Assembly (NCBI GenBank): GCA_900767685.1
Contig: CAAGAB010000121.1
Span: 1-8,520 of the forward strand
DNA: 8,520 bases
Origin: an uncultured Coprococcus sp.
Lineage (GTDB): Bacteria > Bacillota_A > Clostridia > Lachnospirales > Lachnospiraceae
Direction of reading: 5' to 3'
Shown here: positions 5,983-8,520 of the stretch, piece by piece
How positions within the stretch are numbered: position 1 is the first letter of the stretch
Layout of the letters: the number at the start of each line of letters is the position of its first letter
Program-made: the position numbers and the translations under genes
Notes under the pieces: generated by a model
Databases searched by the model: none
What the model saw: the letters and a program-made list of their open reading frames with translations, nothing else
Told to the model about the DNA's origin: nothing

Positions 5983-6638
5983 GCATGGATAGCGATAAAA
6001 AAAAGAACAATAAAAATATTGGCAAGAATAATAAAAAGAGCAGAGAAGAAATCAGAAATATAAATAGTATGGACGGTGGCACGGCAAGATCCTACAGACA
6101 GAAGGTTCTTGTAAATCAGGCAGAAAAGTTTGTGGATGAGCTTGAACGGGTGAGACGAGAGGAGAAGGAGTCTCAGGCTGATGGAATAATCAGACAGAAG
6201 GTTATCAAGAGGAAGAATACCCGGGCTGCATATAGGATAGTCGGAATAGTATTTATATTGATCGGGATCGCATGTATGTGGTGGGCCATGGGAGGTCACT
6301 ATAGATTTTTGAAGGCGGCGGTTTCTATAGCAGCCATGGCATATGGATTTTATATAGTAAAGAATTCGTTCAGAAGTTCAGCATATGATGCCACATACCT
6401 GTTTGGACAGGACAGGATCACAATACTCCAAAAGGGCGGCAGCAAGACCATCCCGTATGAATCAGTGACGGCTTACACGGTGATAGAGCCGGATCCTGAG
6501 ATGAAGTATTATATTTTAAAGTTCGACAGGGGGAAGGAGAGTTATGTGGTGCCGTTTGCCGGGGCAAAGGCAAAGTGTGAAGCAGTGTACAATATTTTCA
6601 GAGAGAAGGTAAGAACAGATGAAAAAGAAAATTCTTGA
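5979..6638 (+). CDS. Unrecognised two-helix membrane protein with PH-like C-terminal domain
   Basis: This 219-residue protein begins with a strongly basic Lys/Asn-rich segment (residues 7-20), followed by a charged, probably helical region (about 36-80). Two membrane helices come next, at about 84-104 (YRIVGIVFILIGIACMWWAM) and about 110-128 (FLKAAVSIAAMAYGFYIV). The C-terminal part (about 134-212) reads as beta strands and a final helix: LFGQDRITILQKGGSKTIPY, ESVTAYTVIE, KYYILKFDRGKESYVVPF, then AKAKCEAVYNIFREKV. That arrangement resembles bacterial PH-like/YcxB-type domains that follow membrane hairpins; the resemblance is by pattern only. The start at ATG 5979 is supported by GGGGGAT 7 nt upstream. 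The gene overlaps birA by 20 bp, so the two are co-transcribed and probably coupled. Function is unknown, and a role in biotin metabolism is not indicated by its sequence. Confidence 0.82.
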   Translation: MSMDSDKKKNNKNIGKNNKKSREEIRNINSMDGGTARSYRQKVLVNQAEKFVDELERVRREEKESQADGIIRQKVIKRKNTRAAYRIVGIVFILIGIACMWWAMGGHYRFLKAAVSIAAMAYGFYIVKNSFRSSAYDATYLFGQDRITILQKGGSKTIPYESVTAYTVIEPDPEMKYYILKFDRGKESYVVPFAGAKAKCEAVYNIFREKVRTDEKENS

Positions 6639-7599
6639 AAAACTCCAAAGTACGGATGGTTTTGTATCAGGACAGGAATTATGTGAGCTGCTGGGGGTGT
6701 CAAGAACCGCAGTGTGGAAAAATATACAGGCTCTGAAAAATGATGGATATGTCATAGAAGGGGTTAATAATAAAGGCTATAGGTTGGTTAGCGTTCCTGA
6801 TGTCATGTCTGAGGAAAATATATCGAGGTACCTCAACACGAAGACATTTGCAAGAAAACTCTATTACTATGATGAAACTGATTCAACAAACACCCGCGCT
6901 AAGATTGTTGGTGAGACGGATCCTGTACACGGCGCATTGTTTGTTGCAAATGAGCAGACGGCAGGAAAAGGCCGGAGGGGACATAGCTGGAATTCAGATA
7001 AGGGAACAACGATATCCATGTCGTATCTGCTAAAACCGGATATAGATATCTCGTGCGTATCCAGGATAACTCTGGTGTCGGCGGTTGCACTTGCAAGAGC
7101 ATTCGGTAAAGTGGATGGTGTCAAACCTCAGATAAAGTGGCCCAACGACGTACTTTCAGATGGAAAGAAACTTGTCGGAATACTTACAGAGATGAGTTCA
7201 GAGGGAACTGATATTAGTTATGTTGTCGTGGGAATTGGTATAAATGTATATAACCAGAGTTTCCCGGAGGACATTGCGGACAAGGCGACATCAATTCTTC
7301 TGGAGAACGGCAGGGGATGTGACAGGTCATGGTTCATAGCACAGGTGTCAAATGAGTTTGAAAAACTATACGATGAGTTTGTAAAAAATAAAGATCTGGG
7401 ATTCCTTGTTGATGAGTACAACAGTTATCTTGTGAACAAGGATAAGCAGGTATATATCATAGAGGAAGATCAGAAGACTGAGTATACAGCCTTGGGACTT
7501 TCCCCGGACGGCGGACTTCTTGTCAGGGATGCTGATGGAGCTGTGCGCGATATAATATCAGGTGAAGTGTCCGTCAGAGGCATATATGGATATGTATGA
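6619..7599 (+). CDS. birA: BirA: bifunctional biotin-[acetyl-CoA-carboxylase] ligase / biotin repressor
   Basis: This 326-residue enzyme joins biotin to a specific lysine of biotin-dependent carboxylases by way of biotinyl-5'-AMP. The N-terminal winged helix-turn-helix (about 1-58; SGQELCELLGVSRTAVWKNI, then NNKGYRL) marks a class II enzyme that also represses biotin synthesis or transport genes. The catalytic domain (about 75-270) shows ETDSTNTRAK (86-95), the adenylate-binding loop QTAGKGRRGHSW (113-124), KWPNDVL (173-179), catalytic-region Lys184 in KKLVGILTE, and GIGINV (205-210). The C-terminal SH3-like domain spans about 275-326 and ends in SGEVSVRGIYGYV. Start ATG 6619 follows GAAGG and overlaps the upstream membrane-protein gene by 20 bp. 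I saw no BirA box (paired TTGTTAAC-like arms) in this window, so its operator targets lie elsewhere. Length and motifs are normal. Confidence 0.95.
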   Translation: MKKKILEKLQSTDGFVSGQELCELLGVSRTAVWKNIQALKNDGYVIEGVNNKGYRLVSVPDVMSEENISRYLNTKTFARKLYYYDETDSTNTRAKIVGETDPVHGALFVANEQTAGKGRRGHSWNSDKGTTISMSYLLKPDIDISCVSRITLVSAVALARAFGKVDGVKPQIKWPNDVLSDGKKLVGILTEMSSEGTDISYVVVGIGINVYNQSFPEDIADKATSILLENGRGCDRSWFIAQVSNEFEKLYDEFVKNKDLGFLVDEYNSYLVNKDKQVYIIEEDQKTEYTALGLSPDGGLLVRDADGAVRDIISGEVSVRGIYGYV

Positions 7600-7628
7600 T
7601 ATATGATAAACATTCGTTTGCATGTCAG

Positions 7629-7698
7629 CATATGGGGCTTAATAATATTAATAAATGGCAGGCATGATTCAAAAAAACTAGAAATATAGCCCCTTATG
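7629..7698 (+). other. Long-range stem downstream of birA
   Basis: CATATGGGGCT (7629-7639) pairs with AGCCCCTTATG (7688-7698) in an 11-bp stem with one T-T mismatch and a 48-nt AT-rich internal segment. The stem core is GGGGCT/AGCCCC. It lies 30 bp past the birA stop and just before tandem TATAAT boxes. It could end birA transcription or be part of a leader structure for the next gene, but no T-tract follows and the loop is unusually large. No known riboswitch class was recognised. Confidence 0.35.
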
Positions 7699-7701
7699 GT
7701 T

Positions 7702-7730
7702 TATAATCGGCAGTGGGTATATAATATAAC
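7702..7730 (+). promoter_or_regulatory. Predicted promoter region of isocitrate dehydrogenase gene
   Basis: Two perfect TATAAT boxes stand 18 bp apart (7702-7707 and 7720-7725), and TATAAC overlaps the second (7725-7730). The -35 matches are poor. The best is TTATAA (7701-7706), 18 bp before TATAAC. The gene's leader would be about 85-110 nt and is very A-rich. Which box is used cannot be decided here. Confidence 0.45.
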
Positions 7731-7757
7731 TTAGAAAATTCAAAGAATTATAAAAAC

Positions 7758-7796
7758 ATTCAAAAACAAAATTCAAAAACAAAATTCAAAAAAGAA
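7758..7796 (+). repeat. 13-bp A-rich tandem repeat in the isocitrate dehydrogenase leader
   Basis: ATTCAAAAACAAA occurs twice exactly (7758-7770, 7771-7783), followed by a third copy with two changes (ATTCAAAAAAGAA, 7784-7796). A looser copy, ATTCAAAGAATTA, lies upstream (7738-7750). The tract ends 10 bp before the ribosome binding site GGAGG (7807-7811). It is almost free of G and should be unstructured in mRNA, which would favour ribosome loading. Replication slippage could change the copy number. Confidence 0.75.
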
Positions 7797-7819
7797 ATAT
7801 AAAAATGGAGGACATAAAC

Positions 7820-8520
7820 ATGGAAAAGATTCAGATGACCACACCACTTGTAGAGATGGATGGAGATGAGATGACCAGAATTCTCTGGCAGTATATCAAG
7901 GATGAGCTTATCTATCCATTTATCGATCTCAAGTCAGAGTACTATGACCTTGGACTTGTACATAGAAATGAGACAGATGACAAGGTAACATTTGACTCAG
8001 CATACGCGACACAGAAGTATGGCGTAGCTGTAAAGTGTGCAACCATCACACCTAATGCAGCAAGAGTTAAGGAGTACAATCTCAAGGAGATGTGGAAGAG
8101 TCCTAACGGAACTATCAGAGCAATTCTTGATGGTACAGTGTTCAGAGCACCTATCGTTGTAAAGGGAATCGAGCCATGTGTTAAAAACTGGAAGAAACCT
8201 ATCACTATCGCAAGACATGCATACGGCGATGTATATAAGAGCGTGGAGATAGACGTTCCGGGACCTGGAACAGCAGAGCTTGTATTTACAGGTGATGACG
8301 GACAGGTTATAAAGGAGACTATCCATAAGTTTGACGGACCTGGTGTCCTTCAGGGACAGCACAACGTGGACAAGTCGATCGCAAGCTTTGCAAGAAGCTG
8401 TTTTAAGTATGCGCTTGATACAAAGCAGACACTGTGGTTTGCGACAAAGGATACCATATCAAAGAAGTATGACCACACATTCAAGGATATCTTCCAGGAG
8501 ATATTTGATGCAGAGTATAA
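7820..8520 (+). CDS. icd: NADP-type isocitrate dehydrogenase, eukaryotic-like subfamily (partial, runs off right edge)
   Basis: The first 233 codons of a protein normally about 400 residues long are visible. It catalyses oxidative decarboxylation of isocitrate to 2-oxoglutarate, supplying NADPH and the carbon skeleton for glutamate. The sequence follows the homodimeric eukaryotic-type enzyme closely rather than the E. coli Icd type. It has [13 protein letters not shown] (8-20), substrate-binding [17 protein letters not shown] (93-109) with Ser94, Asn96, Arg100 and Arg109, [10 protein letters not shown] with Arg132 and Tyr139, and [19 protein letters not shown] (207-225). These residues carry the same numbers as in human IDH1. 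The cofactor-selecting region lies beyond the window, so NADP use is by family. The start is ATG 7820 with GGAGG 8 nt upstream; an in-frame ATG at 7805 overlaps that site and is rejected. Codons are regular and GC-richer than the leader, as in highly expressed genes. Confidence 0.95.
   Translation, partial: MEKIQMTTPLVEMDGDEMTRILWQYIKDELIYPFIDLKSEYYDLGLVHRNETDDKVTFDSAYATQKYGVAVKCATITPNAARVKEYNLKEMWKSPNGTIRAILDGTVFRAPIVVKGIEPCVKNWKKPITIARHAYGDVYKSVEIDVPGPGTAELVFTGDDGQVIKETIHKFDGPGVLQGQHNVDKSIASFARSCFKYALDTKQTLWFATKDTISKKYDHTFKDIFQEIFDAEY

Noticed and set aside
5762..6299. Two minus-strand frames (5762-6082 and 5799-6299)
   Set aside because: They oppose the membrane protein gene; their Leu/Phe/Ile/Ser-rich composition derives from the complement of AT-rich and Lys/Asn codons. 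Neither has a start signal.
7805..7819. Alternative icd start at ATG 7805
   Set aside because: This ATG overlaps the GGAGG that serves ATG 7820, and nothing upstream could act as its own ribosome binding site.
7942..8362. Minus-strand frames of 87 and 121 residues
   Set aside because: They are antisense to the clear isocitrate dehydrogenase coding region and have no supporting signals.

Overview
The window looks like a chromosomal segment of an anaerobic low-to-mid-GC Firmicute, most likely a gut or rumen Lachnospiraceae-type Clostridium. The reasons are strong purine-rich Shine-Dalgarno sites, frequent TTG starts, AT-rich intergenic DNA, a CD1871A-type CXXC mini-protein beside a 4Fe-4S protein, and a eukaryotic-type isocitrate dehydrogenase of the kind common in that family. 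The taxonomy is inferred from gene content only. No mobile element, phage gene, CRISPR array, tRNA or rRNA was seen.

Region 1 (1-2243) is a divergent unit. On the minus strand a 46-residue membrane-anchored CXXC protein (184-324) overlaps a cysteine-rich 4Fe-4S protein that runs off the left edge. On the plus strand an OmpR-type response regulator (424-1104) and a HAMP/HisKA sensor kinase (1101-2243) overlap by ATGA. The 99 bp between them carry promoter-like elements on both strands, so the two-component system probably controls the redox cassette and itself.

Region 2 (2285-4214) is a carbohydrate module. A leaderless, presumably cytosolic GH26 beta-mannanase-type enzyme (minus strand) is divergent from an AraC/cupin regulator (plus strand). 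Four copies of the hexamer TTGTAT/ATACAA lie in the 136 bp between them and are candidate operator half-sites. No transporter accompanies the pair.

Region 3 (4285-5685) is a MATE-family multidrug/cation antiporter on the minus strand. It converges on the AraC gene, with a long hairpin between them. Its upstream region carries a perfect 13-bp inverted repeat.

Region 4 (5841-7599) is a plus-strand transcription unit. It has a promoter with an inverted repeat over its -10 region, a possible short Asp/Asn-rich upstream ORF, an unrecognised two-helix membrane protein with a PH-like C-terminal part, and then, overlapping by 20 bp, a class II BirA biotin ligase/repressor.

Region 5 (7600-8520) has a 220-bp intergenic stretch with a long-range stem, tandem TATAAT boxes and 13-bp A-rich tandem repeats, followed by the first 233 codons of an NADP-type isocitrate dehydrogenase cut by the right edge. 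Biotin ligase next to isocitrate dehydrogenase fits the central-metabolism side of the chromosome, but no direct regulatory link between them is visible.
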